Shown here piece after piece: positions 1 through 8,912 of a stretch of 64,000 nucleotides of DNA. How positions within the stretch are numbered: position 1 is the stretch's first letter; every line of letters begins with the position of its first letter. Position numbers and translations under genes: made by a program. The stretch is from NCBI GenBank assembly GCA_900079695.1, contig LT599022.1, positions 2,548,001 through 2,612,000 on the forward strand, read 5' to 3'. Source of the DNA: an uncultured Alphaproteobacteria bacterium (GTDB taxonomy: Bacteria > Pseudomonadota > Alphaproteobacteria > Rhodospirillales > Rhodospirillaceae). The notes under the pieces are model-generated. The model did not search any database and was not told the DNA's origin. It saw only the letters and a program-made list of their open reading frames with translations.

Positions 1-225
1 CTGCTCGACAAGGCCTACGACGCCTATTCCTTCACCGTGCTGCCGTTCCTCGGCCGCACCGTTGCGCACAACGCCGACGCCTACCGCTACCTCGCCGAAA
101 GCATCCGCAAGATGCCGCCGCAGGACGAACTCGCCGCGTGGATGCGCGACGCGGGCCTGGCCAACGTCGGCTACCGCAACTATTCGGGCGGCATCGCGGC
201 GCTGCATTCCGGCTGGCGGATCTAG
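1..225 (+). CDS. ubiE: UbiE/COQ5 C-methyltransferase, C-terminal end (partial)
   Basis: Only the last 74 codons are inside the window; the frame is open from base 1. The tail reads like the end of the UbiE/COQ5 family: a YRYLAESI segment, a PPQDEL helix and the terminal '[12 protein letters not shown]'. This SAM-dependent enzyme C-methylates the ring of the ubiquinone (and menaquinone) precursor. Its stop lies 6 bases before ubiB, the usual pairing of two ubiquinone genes, and this supports the call. The SAM-binding motifs lie upstream and cannot be checked. Confidence 0.88.
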   Translation: MLDKAYDAYSFTVLPFLGRTVAHNADAYRYLAESIRKMPPQDELAAWMRDAGLANVGYRNYSGGIAALHSGWRI

Positions 226-231
226 GACGCG

Positions 232-1773
232 ATGTTCCGTTCGGTTCGCAACACGTTGCGGCTTCTCACCATCGCGCGGGTGCTGGCGCGCCACGACGCC
301 CTGTTCCCGCTTTCCAAGCTGCCGATGACGCGGCGCATCGCCGCGCTCGCCGCGCGGGTCTCGAACCGCCGCGCCGCGGGTCGCCCGGGCGAACGGCTGG
401 CCCGCGCGCTGGTGGAACTGGGGCCGTCGTTCATCAAGTTCGGCCAGGCGCTCTCCACCCGCGCCGACCTCGTCGGCGACGCGGTGGCCGCCGATCTCTC
501 GATGCTGCAGGACCGCATCGCGCCGTTCCCGTTCGCCGAGGTCGAACGCATCGTCGCCGCCGAGTTCGAGCGGCCGATCGCCGAGCTCTACGCCGCGTTC
601 GATCCGGAGCCGATCGCCGCCGCCTCGGTGGCGCAGGTGCACCGCGCCGTCACCCGGGACGGCCGCACCGTCGCGGTCAAGATCACCCGCCCCGGCGTCG
701 AGGCCGCGTTCGAGCGCGACGTCGACCTGCTCTACTGGCTCGCCGAGATCGCCGACCGCACCCAGCCCGGCCTGCGCCGCCTGCGCCTGCACGAAAGCGT
801 CACCGCCTTCGCCGACACCGTGGCGATGGAGCTCGACCTGCGGTTCGAGGCCGCCGCCGCCTCCGAGCTCGCCGAGAACTTCGCCGACGACGACACCTTC
901 CGCGTGCCCGACGTGCTGTGGCCGCTCACCGGCAAGAACGTGCTGACCACCGCGTGGATCGAAAACGGCATTCCGATCGACGAGCGCGACCGCCTCGCCG
1001 CCGCGGGCTTCGCCCCCACCGCGATCGCCGAGCGCGCCGCCCGCGCGTTCTTCAAGATGGTGTTCTCCGACGGCTTCTTTCACGGCGACATGCACCCCGG
1101 CAACCTGTTCGTCGGCGCCGCGGGCGAGATCGTCGCGGTCGACTTCGGCATCATGGGGCGGATCGGCGTCGCCGAGCGCCGCTACCTCGGCGAAATGCTG
1201 CTGGCGTTCCTGAACGGCGACTACCGCCGCGCCGCCGAGGTCCACTTCGAAGCGGGCTACGTACCGCCCGACCGCTCGGTCGACCTGTTCGCCCAGGCCT
1301 GCCGCTCGATCGCCGAGCCGATCCTCGGCCTGCCCGCCGCCGAGGTTTCGGTGGCGCGCCTGCTCGCCCAGCTATTCAAGGTCACCGAGACCTTCGGCAT
1401 GGAGGTGCAGCCCCAGCTCCTGGTGCTGCAGAAGACCATGCTCACCGCCGAGGGCATCGGCCGCGGCCTCTGCCCCGAAGTCAACTTCTGGGAACTCGCC
1501 CGGCCGCTGATCGAGGAATGGATGGCGCAGAACGTCGCACCGCCCGCCAAGATCCGCCGCGGCGTCGAGGACGCCTGGGACGCGATGCGCCGGATCCCGG
1601 AGATCGTCCGCCGCGCCGACGCGATGTCGCGGCAGATGGCGGAGAGCGGCGTCAAGCTCCACCCCGACACCGTGCGCGCGCTGCTCGACCGCCGCCGCAG
1701 CCAGATCGTCCATACCTGGGCGCCGTGGGCGCTGATCGTCGTTCTGATGGCGGTCCTGCTCACTCGGATGTGA
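232..1773 (+). CDS. ubiB: UbiB, ABC1/ADCK-family atypical kinase for ubiquinone biosynthesis
   Basis: 513 residues, full length for the family. The diagnostic KxGQ motif (KFGQ, 69-72) is followed by the Ala-rich nucleotide loop (AAASVAQVH, about 129-137), an invariant-type Lys at 150, the catalytic-loop HGDMHPGN at about 284 and DFG at about 304. A hydrophobic C-terminal segment (about 496-513) should anchor it in the inner membrane. UbiB-type proteins are ATPases that support assembly or lipid access of the Coq enzyme complex. The gene follows ubiE by 6 bases and precedes coaBC by 64 bases. The ATG at 232 is the first start after the ubiE stop. Confidence 0.96.
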   Translation: MFRSVRNTLRLLTIARVLARHDALFPLSKLPMTRRIAALAARVSNRRAAGRPGERLARALVELGPSFIKFGQALSTRADLVGDAVAADLSMLQDRIAPFPFAEVERIVAAEFERPIAELYAAFDPEPIAAASVAQVHRAVTRDGRTVAVKITRPGVEAAFERDVDLLYWLAEIADRTQPGLRRLRLHESVTAFADTVAMELDLRFEAAAASELAENFADDDTFRVPDVLWPLTGKNVLTTAWIENGIPIDERDRLAAAGFAPTAIAERAARAFFKMVFSDGFFHGDMHPGNLFVGAAGEIVAVDFGIMGRIGVAERRYLGEMLLAFLNGDYRRAAEVHFEAGYVPPDRSVDLFAQACRSIAEPILGLPAAEVSVARLLAQLFKVTETFGMEVQPQLLVLQKTMLTAEGIGRGLCPEVNFWELARPLIEEWMAQNVAPPAKIRRGVEDAWDAMRRIPEIVRRADAMSRQMAESGVKLHPDTVRALLDRRRSQIVHTWAPWALIVVLMAVLLTRM

Positions 1774-1837
1774 GCCTTTACATCGCCGGTCCCGTCCGGT
1801 ATCCCCATAACTGCGTGGTGAATTGGCGGAATGAACG

Positions 1838-3037
1838 ATGCTCGCCGGTAAAAAGGTCTTTCTCGTGATTTCGGGCGGCATCGCCGCCTACAAGGCGCTC
1901 GAGCTGATCCGCCGCCTGCAGGACCGGGGCGCGCAGGTGCGCTGCTGCCTCACCGCCAACGCCACGCAGTTCGTCACCCCGATGGCGGTTTCGGCGCTCT
2001 CGCAGGGGCCGGTCTACATGGACCAGTTCTCGCTCAAGGACGAAAGCGAGATGGGCCACATCGAGCTTTCCCGCCAGTCGGACCTCCTCGTCGTCGCGCC
2101 CGCCACCGCGAACATCCTCGCGCGCATGGCCGCAGGCATCGCCGACGAGCTCGCCACCACCCTGCTGCTCGCCACCGACAAGCCGGTCCTGGTCGCGCCC
2201 GCGATGAACGTGCGGATGTGGCTGCACGCCGCGACTCAGGCCAACGTCGCCACCCTCGCGGCGCGCGGCATCCGCTTCGTCGGCCCCGGAGAGGGCGCGA
2301 TGGCCTGCAACGAGTTCGGCCCCGGCCGCCTCGCCGAGGTTCCGGAAATCGTTTCCGCTATCGAAACGATCCTCAATCCGCATCGTCCCCTGGCGGGGCA
2401 ACGGGCGATCGTCACCAGCGGCCCGACGGTCGAGCCGATCGATCCGGTGCGCTTCATCGCCAACCGCTCTTCCGGCAAGCAGGGCCACGCCATCGCCGCC
2501 GCGCTCGCCGCCCTCGGCGCCGAGGTCACGCTGGTGAGCGGCCCCACCGCGCTGCCCGATCCGGAAGGGGTCGCCACCGTCCGCGTCGAAAGCGCGCGGG
2601 AGATGCTCGCCGCCTGCCGCGCCGCGCTGCCCGCCGACGTCGCGGTGTGCGCCGCCGCGGTCGCCGACTGGGGGGTGGAGGCGGTCGCCGAGCAGAAGCT
2701 CAAGAAGGAACCGGGCGGCGCGCCCCCCGAGATCCGCCTGGTGCCGAACCCCGACATCCTCGCCGCTCTCTCCGCCCCCGGCGACGCCCGGCCGCGCCTT
2801 GTCGTCGGCTTCGCCGCCGAGACCGAAAAGCTCGTCGCGCACGCCCAGGCGAAACGCGCCCGCAAGGGCTGCGACTGGATCGTCGCCAACGACGTCTCCG
2901 CCGCCGCCGGAACCTTCGGCGGCGACCGCAACCAGGTCACCCTGATCACCGAAGCCGGCTGCGAACCCTGGCCCGCCGCCTCCAAGCAGGCCGTCGCAGC
3001 CCGACTTGCCGACCGCATCGCCGAGGCCCTGTCATGA
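1838..3037 (+). CDS. coaBC: CoaBC: phosphopantothenoylcysteine decarboxylase / phosphopantothenate-cysteine ligase
   Basis: 399 residues, typical of the bifunctional Dfp protein of coenzyme A biosynthesis. The N-terminal CoaC flavoprotein domain (about 1-180) has the [11 protein letters not shown] start, an APATANILA stretch and the PAMN substrate motif near 119. The C-terminal CoaB domain starts at about 185 with a [15 protein letters not shown] block followed by NRSSGKQG, the usual ligase entry motif. The stop overlaps the dut start (ATGA), so translational coupling is likely. Together they join CoA and dUTP metabolism in one operon, a common proteobacterial arrangement (coaBC-dut). Confidence 0.96.
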   Translation: MLAGKKVFLVISGGIAAYKALELIRRLQDRGAQVRCCLTANATQFVTPMAVSALSQGPVYMDQFSLKDESEMGHIELSRQSDLLVVAPATANILARMAAGIADELATTLLLATDKPVLVAPAMNVRMWLHAATQANVATLAARGIRFVGPGEGAMACNEFGPGRLAEVPEIVSAIETILNPHRPLAGQRAIVTSGPTVEPIDPVRFIANRSSGKQGHAIAAALAALGAEVTLVSGPTALPDPEGVATVRVESAREMLAACRAALPADVAVCAAAVADWGVEAVAEQKLKKEPGGAPPEIRLVPNPDILAALSAPGDARPRLVVGFAAETEKLVAHAQAKRARKGCDWIVANDVSAAAGTFGGDRNQVTLITEAGCEPWPAASKQAVAARLADRIAEALS

Positions 3038-3501
3038 CCATCGTCACCGTTCCCGTCGCCGTTCCCGTGCAGCGGCTCGACCACGCCGCCGACCTGCCGC
3101 TGCCGCGCTATCAGACGCCGGGCTCGGCGGGCGTCGACCTGCTCGCCGCCGTCGCCGAGCCGCTCACCCTCGCGCCCGGCGCGCGCGCGCTGGTGCCCAC
3201 CGGCATCTGCATCGCCCTGCCGACCGGCTACGAGGCGCAGGTGCGGCCGCGCTCCGGCCTCGCGCTCAAGCACGGCGTGACCGTGCTCAACGCCCCCGGC
3301 ACCATCGATTCCGACTACCGCGGCGAGGTTTGCGTGATTCTCGCCAATCTCGGCGCCGAGCCCTTCACCGTCGCCCGCGGCGAGCGCATCGCGCAGATGG
3401 TGGTCGCGCCGGTTACGCGCATCGTCTGGCAGTCGGTCGGCGCGGCGCTGCCGGAAACCGGCCGCGGCGCGGGCGGGTTCGGCTCCACCGGCACGAAGTA
3501 A
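3034..3501 (+). CDS. dut: dUTP diphosphatase
   Basis: 155 residues. It hydrolyses dUTP to dUMP and PPi, keeping uracil out of DNA and feeding dTMP synthesis. All trimeric dUTPase motifs are present: motif 1 PGSAGVDL (about 29-36), motif 2 RPRSGLA, motif 3 [11 protein letters not shown], the ERIAQMVV region (motif 4) and the C-terminal Gly-rich motif 5 ([10 protein letters not shown]) that closes over the active site. The ATG at 3034 overlaps the coaBC stop by four bases, which fixes the start. Confidence 0.96.
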   Translation: MTIVTVPVAVPVQRLDHAADLPLPRYQTPGSAGVDLLAAVAEPLTLAPGARALVPTGICIALPTGYEAQVRPRSGLALKHGVTVLNAPGTIDSDYRGEVCVILANLGAEPFTVARGERIAQMVVAPVTRIVWQSVGAALPETGRGAGGFGSTGTK

Positions 3502-3517
3502 CGGAGGCCGCCGCCCG

Positions 3518-3970
3518 ATGCTCTCTCCGTCGAAGAAAACCCTGTTCGCCATCGAGGCGGTGCTCGACATCGCCTACAACGCGGGCGGCGAGCCGGTGCA
3601 GAGCAGCGAGATCACCGCCCGCCAGGGGATCCCGCGCCGCTACCTCGAACAGACCCTCCAGGCGCTGGTGCGCGCCAACGTGCTGATCGGCGTGCGCGGC
3701 CCCAAGGGCGGCTACCGCCTCGCCCGCGAGCGCCGCCGCATCAGCGTCGGCGACATCGTCCGCGTCGTGCAGGCGGCTGAAGGCCCGCCCCCCGAGGACA
3801 ACCTCCCGCACTCGGACATCGGCGTGCGGGTGATCCAGCCGATGTGGGAAGACCTCCAGGGATCGCTGATGGCCGAGCTCGACGCGCTCTCGATCGACAC
3901 CCTCTGCCAGCGCGCCTCGGAAACCGGCGTACCCTGCCAGGCGCGCGACCGCCTGAGCTACGATATCTGA
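3518..3970 (+). CDS. Rrf2-family transcriptional regulator, CymR-like, next to cysK
   Basis: 150 residues. The N-terminal winged helix (about 1-80) has the family pattern: a [15 protein letters not shown] helix, [12 protein letters not shown] recognition helix and the [12 protein letters not shown] wing. IscR and NsrR use three clustered cysteines to bind Fe-S; this protein has only two, both near the C-terminus (in LCQ and PCQ), so the usual cluster site is absent. It ends 23 bases before cysK, in the same orientation. Rrf2 proteins beside cysteine synthase (CymR in Firmicutes) sense sulfur status through CysK, so a role in cysteine or sulfur regulation is inferred from context. Confidence 0.88.
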   Translation: MLSPSKKTLFAIEAVLDIAYNAGGEPVQSSEITARQGIPRRYLEQTLQALVRANVLIGVRGPKGGYRLARERRRISVGDIVRVVQAAEGPPPEDNLPHSDIGVRVIQPMWEDLQGSLMAELDALSIDTLCQRASETGVPCQARDRLSYDI

Positions 3971-3980
3971 CCCCATCGAG

Positions 3981-3987
3981 AAGGAGG
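3981..3987 (+). promoter_or_regulatory. Strong Shine-Dalgarno deciding the cysK start
   Basis: AAGGAGG lies 6 bases before the ATG at 3994. It is the strongest ribosome binding site seen in this part of the window. It fixes the start of cysK, although the frame stays open about 150 bases further upstream, and suggests high translation. Confidence 0.8.
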
Positions 3988-3993
3988 TTTCCC

Positions 3994-4959
3994 ATGCCGC
4001 AGACACCCCCCGTCGCCTCCTTCCGCGGACGCATCTACGACAGCATTCTCGACACCGTCGGCGCGACCCCGATCGTCCGCCTCGCCCGCCTCGCGGCGGA
4101 CCAGGGCGTGGGCGCGGAGATCCTCGCCAAGCTCGAATTCTTCAACCCGCTCGCCTCGGTCAAGGACCGCATCGGCGCCGCGATGATCGCCGACGCCGAG
4201 GCCCGCGGGCTGATCGACGCCGACACCGTGCTGATCGAGCCGACCTCCGGCAACACCGGCATCGCCCTCGCGTTCGTCTGCGCCGCCAAGGGTTACAAGC
4301 TGATCCTCACCATGCCCGAGAGCATGTCGGCCGAGCGCCGCAAGCTCCTCGCCCTGCTCGGCGCCAAGCTCGAACTGACCCCGGCGGCCAAGGGAATGAA
4401 GGGCGCGATCGCCCGCGCCGAGGAGCTCGCCCGCACCCTGCCCAAGGCGATCATCCTCCAGCAGTTCTCCAACCGCGCCAACCCGGCCGCCCACCGCGCC
4501 ACCACCGCCGAGGAAATCTGGGCGGACACCGCGGGCAAGGTCGACGTCCTCGTCGGCGGCGTCGGCACCGGCGGCACCCTCACCGGCTGCGCCGAGGTGC
4601 TCAAGGCCCGCAACCCCGCCATCCGGATCGTTGCCGTGGAGCCCGAGGACAGCCCGGTCCTCTCCGGCGGCGTCGCCGGACCCCACGGCATCCAGGGCCT
4701 CGGCGCGGGGTTCGTCCCCGACGTTCTCGACACCGCCCTCCTCGACGAAGTCGTCCAGATCGCCACCGCCACCGCGCTCGCCACCGCCCGCCTCGCGGCG
4801 CGGCTCGAAGGCGTGCCGGTCGGCATCTCCTCCGGCGCCGCCCTCGCCGCCGCCGTCGAAATCGGCAAGCGGCCGGAAAACGCCGGGAAACGCATCGTCG
4901 CCATCATCCCTTCGTTCGCCGAACGCTACCTCTCGACGCCGCTGTTCGACGGACTGTAA
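3994..4959 (+). CDS. cysK: Cysteine synthase A (O-acetylserine sulfhydrylase)
   Basis: 321 residues. It makes L-cysteine from O-acetylserine and sulfide with PLP. The PLP lysine is in NPLASVKDR (K57); TSGNTG (84-89) is the substrate loop; [10 protein letters not shown] binds the PLP phosphate; the C-terminal SSGAALAAA helix also matches. Length and motifs favour CysK over CysM or cystathionine beta-synthase. The start at 3994 is set by an optimal AAGGAGG site. It is directly downstream of the Rrf2 regulator and is probably co-transcribed with it. Confidence 0.95.
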   Translation: MPQTPPVASFRGRIYDSILDTVGATPIVRLARLAADQGVGAEILAKLEFFNPLASVKDRIGAAMIADAEARGLIDADTVLIEPTSGNTGIALAFVCAAKGYKLILTMPESMSAERRKLLALLGAKLELTPAAKGMKGAIARAEELARTLPKAIILQQFSNRANPAAHRATTAEEIWADTAGKVDVLVGGVGTGGTLTGCAEVLKARNPAIRIVAVEPEDSPVLSGGVAGPHGIQGLGAGFVPDVLDTALLDEVVQIATATALATARLAARLEGVPVGISSGAALAAAVEIGKRPENAGKRIVAIIPSFAERYLSTPLFDGL

Positions 4960-4973
4960 GGCCGTAAACCTTC

Positions 4974-5128
4974 GCGGAGGGTCTCGGACCCTCCGCACCT
5001 CCCTTCGGTTTTCGCGCGAAGCGCCATCATCCTCCCACGCGGCGCGACGGTTGACTCCCGCTCCGCGGAAACCCAAAACCAACGGGATGCAAGGGCCTCG
5101 GCCCTTGCCGGGTGCGGGCGGAGCCCGC
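4974..5128. repeat. Composite palindromic intergenic element A (types 1, 2 and 3)
   Basis: The cysK-moeB gap holds three palindromes. Type 1 (4974-4996) has 10-bp arms GCGGAGGGTC/GACCCTCCGC around TCG and is followed by CACCTCC. Type 2 (5089-5108) has arms GCAAGGGC/GCCCTTGC. Type 3 (5114-5128) has arms GCGGGC/GCCCGC. The same order recurs at 37308-37422. The first hairpin begins 15 bases after the cysK stop and could protect or end the transcript, although no T-run follows. Confidence 0.75.
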
Positions 5129-5150
5129 GAACCTCTCGGAACCCTGCATC

Positions 5151-5909
5151 ATGGCCCTGACCAGAGACCAGAATCTACGCTACGCCCGCCAGATCCTGCT
5201 GCCCGAGGTCGGCGGCGCGGGGCAGGAGAAGCTGCTCGCCGCCCACGTACTGGTGGTCGGCGCGGGCGGGCTCGGTTCGCCGGTCCTGCTGTATCTCGCC
5301 GCCGCCGGCGTGGGGCGGATCACCGTGGCGGACGACGACACCGTGGCGGTGTCGAACCTCCAGCGTCAGGTGCTCTACGACACCGTGCAGGTGGGCCTCG
5401 GCAAGGCGAGCTGCGCGGCGGCGCGCATCGACGCGCTCAATCCGGAGGTCCGCGTCGAGGTTCGCACCGACCGCATGACCGCCGCCAACGCCGCCGAACT
5501 GCTGGCCGGGGTCGACGTGGCGGTCGACTGCCTCGACAGCTTCGGCAGCCGCCTCACCCTTTCGGACGCCTGCGTCGCGGCGGGCACGCCGCTGGTCTCG
5601 GCGGCGATCCAGGGATTCTCCGGTCTGCTCGCGGTGTTCGACCCGGCATCCGGCGGCCCCTGCTACCGCTGCCTCAATCCCGCGCCGCCGCCGCGCAGCG
5701 CCGACGTCCGCGCCTGCGAGGTGAGCGGCGTTCTCGGCGCGGTCGCGGGCTGGGTCGGCACCGCCCAGGCGCTCGCGGTCGAGCGCCTGATCCTCGGCGT
5801 CGGCGACGACCGCGCGGGCTGGCTCACCACCTTCGACGGCCTCACCGGCAGCGCCCGGCGCGTCCGCCTGCCGCGCGACCCGGCGTGTCCGGCGTGCGGC
5901 GCGCACTGA
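5151..5909 (+). CDS. moeB: MoeB/ThiF/HesA-family E1-like adenylyltransferase
   Basis: 252 residues. This family adenylates the C-terminal Gly-Gly of MoaD or ThiS, the sulfur carriers of molybdopterin and thiamine synthesis. Seen are the nucleotide motif GAGGLGSP (38-45), a DDDTV segment, SNLQRQVLY with the family Arg, and two CXXC pairs (CYRC 171-174, CPAC 246-249) for structural zinc. No rhodanese domain follows, so it is the short MoeB/ThiF form. Neither moaD nor thiS is adjacent, so the carrier cannot be assigned. The ATG at 5151 begins the conserved MALTRDQNLRYARQ opening; a GTG 39 bases upstream is less likely. Confidence 0.86.
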   Translation: MALTRDQNLRYARQILLPEVGGAGQEKLLAAHVLVVGAGGLGSPVLLYLAAAGVGRITVADDDTVAVSNLQRQVLYDTVQVGLGKASCAAARIDALNPEVRVEVRTDRMTAANAAELLAGVDVAVDCLDSFGSRLTLSDACVAAGTPLVSAAIQGFSGLLAVFDPASGGPCYRCLNPAPPPRSADVRACEVSGVLGAVAGWVGTAQALAVERLILGVGDDRAGWLTTFDGLTGSARRVRLPRDPACPACGAH

Positions 5910-5919
5910 AAAAAGCATC

Positions 5920-5942
5920 GTGGAGGGAGTCGGTCCCTCCGC
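5920..5942. repeat. Type 1 palindromic element B
   Basis: This is a copy of the type 1 palindrome between moeB and the SDR gene: arms GTGGAGGGA/TCCCTCCGC allowing one G-T pair, followed by the conserved CACCTCC and then a TTCG/CGAA stretch. It has the same orientation as copies A and E. Confidence 0.65.
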
Positions 5943-5989
5943 ACCTCCGGTTCGTTCGCGAACCTCCTCTGCTTCAGGAGATCGGCAGC

Positions 5990-6748
5990 ATGGCCAACAC
6001 GGTAGTCATCACCGGCGCGACCGCCGGATTCGGCGCGGCGTGCGCGCGGCGGTTCGGCGCGGCGGGCTGGAACCTCGTGCTCGCAGGGCGACGGGCGGAA
6101 CGGCTGGAGACTCTGAAGGCCGAGCTTTCACCGACGTGCGCGGTCCACACCGTGGCGCTCGACGTGCGCGACCGCGCCGCGGTGCTGGCGGCGGTGGACG
6201 CGCTGCCCGCGCCGTTCTCGACCGTCCACTCCCTGATCAACAACGCCGGGCTCGCCCTCGGCCTCGCGCCCGCGCAAGCCTGCGACCTCGACGAATGGGA
6301 CCGGATGATCGACACCAACGTCAAGGGCTTCGCCTACGTCGCCCGGGCGCTGCTGCCGAAGCTGATCGCGGTCGGCGAGGGCACGGTGGTCAACCTCGCC
6401 TCGGTCGCCGCCAAGTGGCCCTATCCCGGCGGCAACGTCTACGGCGCGACCAAGGCGTTCGTCCGCCAGTTCTCCTACAACCTCCGCTGCGACCTCGTCG
6501 GCACCGGCGTGCGCGTCACCTCGATCGAACCGGGCATGGCGGAAAGCGAGTTCTCGCTGGTGCGCTTCCAGGGCGACGCCGACCGCGCCGCCAAGGTCTA
6601 CGCCGGAACCGACTCCCTCACCCCCGAGGACATCGCCGAATCGATCTTCTGGGTCTGCACCCTGCCCAAGCACGTCAACGTCAACTGCCTCGAAATCATG
6701 CCCACCTGCCAGACCTGGCAGCCGTTCCACGTGCATCGCGAAGGGTGA
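5990..6748 (+). CDS. Short-chain dehydrogenase/reductase, YdfG-like (3-hydroxy acid dehydrogenase)
   Basis: 252 residues. A Rossmann TGATAGFG motif (8-15) is followed by AGRR, the usual mark of NADP(H) preference, then NNAG, and the catalytic Ser and Y151-x3-K155 (YGATK). The C-terminal 'EIMPTCQTWQPFHVHR' resembles the end of E. coli YdfG, which oxidises 3-hydroxypropionate, L-allo-threonine and serine. The true substrate cannot be read from sequence. The ATG at 5990 has a CAGGAG site about 10 bases upstream. The gene converges on pabC with only 15 bases between stops. Confidence 0.88.
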   Translation: MANTVVITGATAGFGAACARRFGAAGWNLVLAGRRAERLETLKAELSPTCAVHTVALDVRDRAAVLAAVDALPAPFSTVHSLINNAGLALGLAPAQACDLDEWDRMIDTNVKGFAYVARALLPKLIAVGEGTVVNLASVAAKWPYPGGNVYGATKAFVRQFSYNLRCDLVGTGVRVTSIEPGMAESEFSLVRFQGDADRAAKVYAGTDSLTPEDIAESIFWVCTLPKHVNVNCLEIMPTCQTWQPFHVHREG

Positions 6749-6763
6749 AACGCCCCGGCGCCC

Positions 6764-7567
6764 TCACATCTCCAGCACGTCCGAGAAGGCGACGAACGCG
6801 TCGGTGACCGGCGCGGGGAAAGGCTTGCCGTCGAGACTGGCGATCGGCCGGAGGGTGAGGGCGGAGATCACGAAGCCCGCGCGCGCCTGGGCGATTTCCG
6901 CCGGGGAAAGGGATTTCTCCGCGATCAGTCCGGCGTCGAGGAGGCGGGCACGGGCGGTGCCCGGCAGCGCGCCGTCGGCGACCGGCGGGGTGAGCCAGGC
7001 GTCGCCGAGGCGGAACACGAGGTTGGCGATCGCGGTTTCGGCGACCCGCCCTTCGGTGTTGAGGAGCACGGCATCGTCGGCGAGGGCGGCGTCGGCCTCG
7101 ATGCGGGCGAGGAGGGAATCGCCGTAGCTGGTGGTCTTGATGCGCGCGAGCGGCGAGAGGTGGTTGCGCCGGGTGGAGCGGGCGGTGACGAGACGGGCGG
7201 GGGTGACCACCGGCAGCGCCGCGGCGATGGTGGCGAGAATCGTGGGCGTGGGGTTGGCGGGCGGCAACGCGCCGCGCGGACCGGGGCCGCGGCTGACGGT
7301 GAGACGGACGACGCCGTCGGCGACCGCCGATGCATCGAGGAGATCGGCGAGAATCCGTCCCGGGTCGAGCGGCAGGAGGCCGAAGTGCAGCACCTTGAGC
7401 CCCTCGGCGAGGCGGGCAAGGTGGCGTTCCGGCGCGACCGGCGCGCGGTGGCGGACGCGGATCGTCTCGAACACGCCGTCGCCGAGAAGGAACCCGCGAT
7501 CGGAAACCGGGATGCAGGCGCCGGAGGCGGGCAGGATGCGGCCGTTGAGGCTGACGGTCTCGGGCAT
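6764..7567 (-). CDS. pabC: Class IV aminotransferase, probable 4-amino-4-deoxychorismate lyase
   Basis: 267 residues of the PLP fold-type IV family. The PLP lysine is K144 (ARIKTTSYG) and the conserved Glu is E177 (VAETAIANL). The family also holds branched-chain and D-amino-acid aminotransferases, but this gene overlaps the pabB stop by four bases (ATGA). A lyase that releases p-aminobenzoate from aminodeoxychorismate for folate synthesis is therefore the best reading. The N-terminal LNGRILPASGACIPVSDRG fits PabC-type openings. Confidence 0.86.
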   Translation of the reverse strand: MPETVSLNGRILPASGACIPVSDRGFLLGDGVFETIRVRHRAPVAPERHLARLAEGLKVLHFGLLPLDPGRILADLLDASAVADGVVRLTVSRGPGPRGALPPANPTPTILATIAAALPVVTPARLVTARSTRRNHLSPLARIKTTSYGDSLLARIEADAALADDAVLLNTEGRVAETAIANLVFRLGDAWLTPPVADGALPGTARARLLDAGLIAEKSLSPAEIAQARAGFVISALTLRPIASLDGKPFPAPVTDAFVAFSDVLEM

Positions 7568-8907
7568 CAGACGTCCTCCGCGTCGAGGAAGGGGCAGTCG
7601 GGGGTGACGGCGCGCAGCAGGGCCACGGCCTTCACCAGGGTTTCGCGGTATTCCTCGGCGGGAACGGAATCGGCGACGATGCCGCCGCCCGCCGAAACCG
7701 AAAGCGTGTCGTCGTCGACCACGACGGTGCGGATGGCGATCGCGGTGTCCATCGCGCCGTCGTCGCCGAGCCAGCCGATCGCGCCGCAGTAGGGGCCGCG
7801 CCGCGCGCCCTCGCGCTCGGCGATGATCTCCATCGCGCGTACCTTGGGCGCGCCGGTGATCGATCCGCCGGGAAAGGCCCGGCGCAGGACGTCGAGGGTC
7901 GGCACCTCCGGGCGCGGTTCCGCCGTCACCACCGACACCAGATGGTGCACCGCGGCATAGCTTTCCAGCGCGCACAGGGCGGGCACGCGGACGCTGCCGA
8001 GAACCGCGGTGCGCGAGAGGTCGTTGCGCATGAGATCGACGATCATCAGGTTTTCGGCGCGGTCCTTGGCCGAGGCGGCGAGTTCGGCGGCGAGGCGGCG
8101 GTCCTCCTCCGGCGTGCGGCCGCGCGGCCGGGTCCCCTTGATCGGCCGGGTTTCGACGCGGCGGCCGCCGGTCTCCGTCACCGCCACCCTGAGGAACCGC
8201 TCCGGCGACGCCGAAACCACCGCGCGCCCGGCGTCGACGCACAGGAACGCGGCGAACGGCGCGGGGTTGACGCGGCAGAGCCTGCGGAACAGGCCGTAGG
8301 CGCTCAATCCCGCCGGGCGCGGCGCGAGGAAGCGCTGGGCGACGTTGGCCTGGAAGATTTCGCCCGCGTGGATCTCGGCGACGGTACGGCGGATGCGATC
8401 CTCGTAGTCGGCGCGGCTCCACGCCGGGGTCCAGGCGGTCGGCCCCCAGGCCTCCTCGGGAGGAAGAGCGGGCGCGGCGGCGATCGCGGCGGCGAGATCC
8501 GCGGCGGGATCCGCGCCGCCCACCGAGACCACCGCGGCGGTGCGGGTCTTGAGATCGAACACCGCGGCGGCGTCGAACACGGCGAAGCGCAGATCCGGCA
8601 GGTTCGGGCCGGACGCGGCGGGGAGCGGCAGACGTTCGAGGGTCCCGCCGAGTTCGTAGCCGAAATAGCCGATCGCGCCGCCCGCGAACGGGCCGAACGC
8701 GGGCGGCAGGGCGGCGGGCCGCGCCGCCAGCGCCGCCGCGAGGTCGGGAAAGCCGCCCTCCACCAGCGCGGCGGGATGCGGCGCGAGAATCGCGAAATCG
8801 CCGCCGACGAGCAACGCCGCGCCGGGCGTAGCGGCATGGGGGGCGAAGGCGGCGAGCGGATCGCGCCACCGGATCGGCCGGATCAGGGGGCGGAGGCGCG
8901 CCGCCAT
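7567..8907 (-). CDS. pabB: Aminodeoxychorismate synthase component I
   Basis: 446 residues of the chorismate-binding TrpE/PabB family. The RPIKGT motif carries the Lys (K257) used by aminodeoxychorismate synthases to form a covalent intermediate; anthranilate synthases have Ala there. DLMRNDLSR, the VVTAEPR region and FPGGSITGAPKVRAMEI complete the active site. The glutamine amidotransferase partner PabA is not in the window. Five bases separate it from the upstream dehydrogenase and its stop overlaps the pabC start. The ATG at 8907 is preferred over longer forms because upstream codons are the shadow of the dehydrogenase. Confidence 0.94.
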   Translation of the reverse strand: MAARLRPLIRPIRWRDPLAAFAPHAATPGAALLVGGDFAILAPHPAALVEGGFPDLAAALAARPAALPPAFGPFAGGAIGYFGYELGGTLERLPLPAASGPNLPDLRFAVFDAAAVFDLKTRTAAVVSVGGADPAADLAAAIAAAPALPPEEAWGPTAWTPAWSRADYEDRIRRTVAEIHAGEIFQANVAQRFLAPRPAGLSAYGLFRRLCRVNPAPFAAFLCVDAGRAVVSASPERFLRVAVTETGGRRVETRPIKGTRPRGRTPEEDRRLAAELAASAKDRAENLMIVDLMRNDLSRTAVLGSVRVPALCALESYAAVHHLVSVVTAEPRPEVPTLDVLRRAFPGGSITGAPKVRAMEIIAEREGARRGPYCGAIGWLGDDGAMDTAIAIRTVVVDDDTLSVSAGGGIVADSVPAEEYRETLVKAVALLRAVTPDCPFLDAEDV

Positions 8908-8912
8908 GGCGG

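Noticed and set aside
4974-5128. CRISPR array or insertion-sequence ends
   Set aside because: The repeats are palindromes of mixed types with unequal spacing, there are no cas or transposase genes and no target-site duplications are seen.
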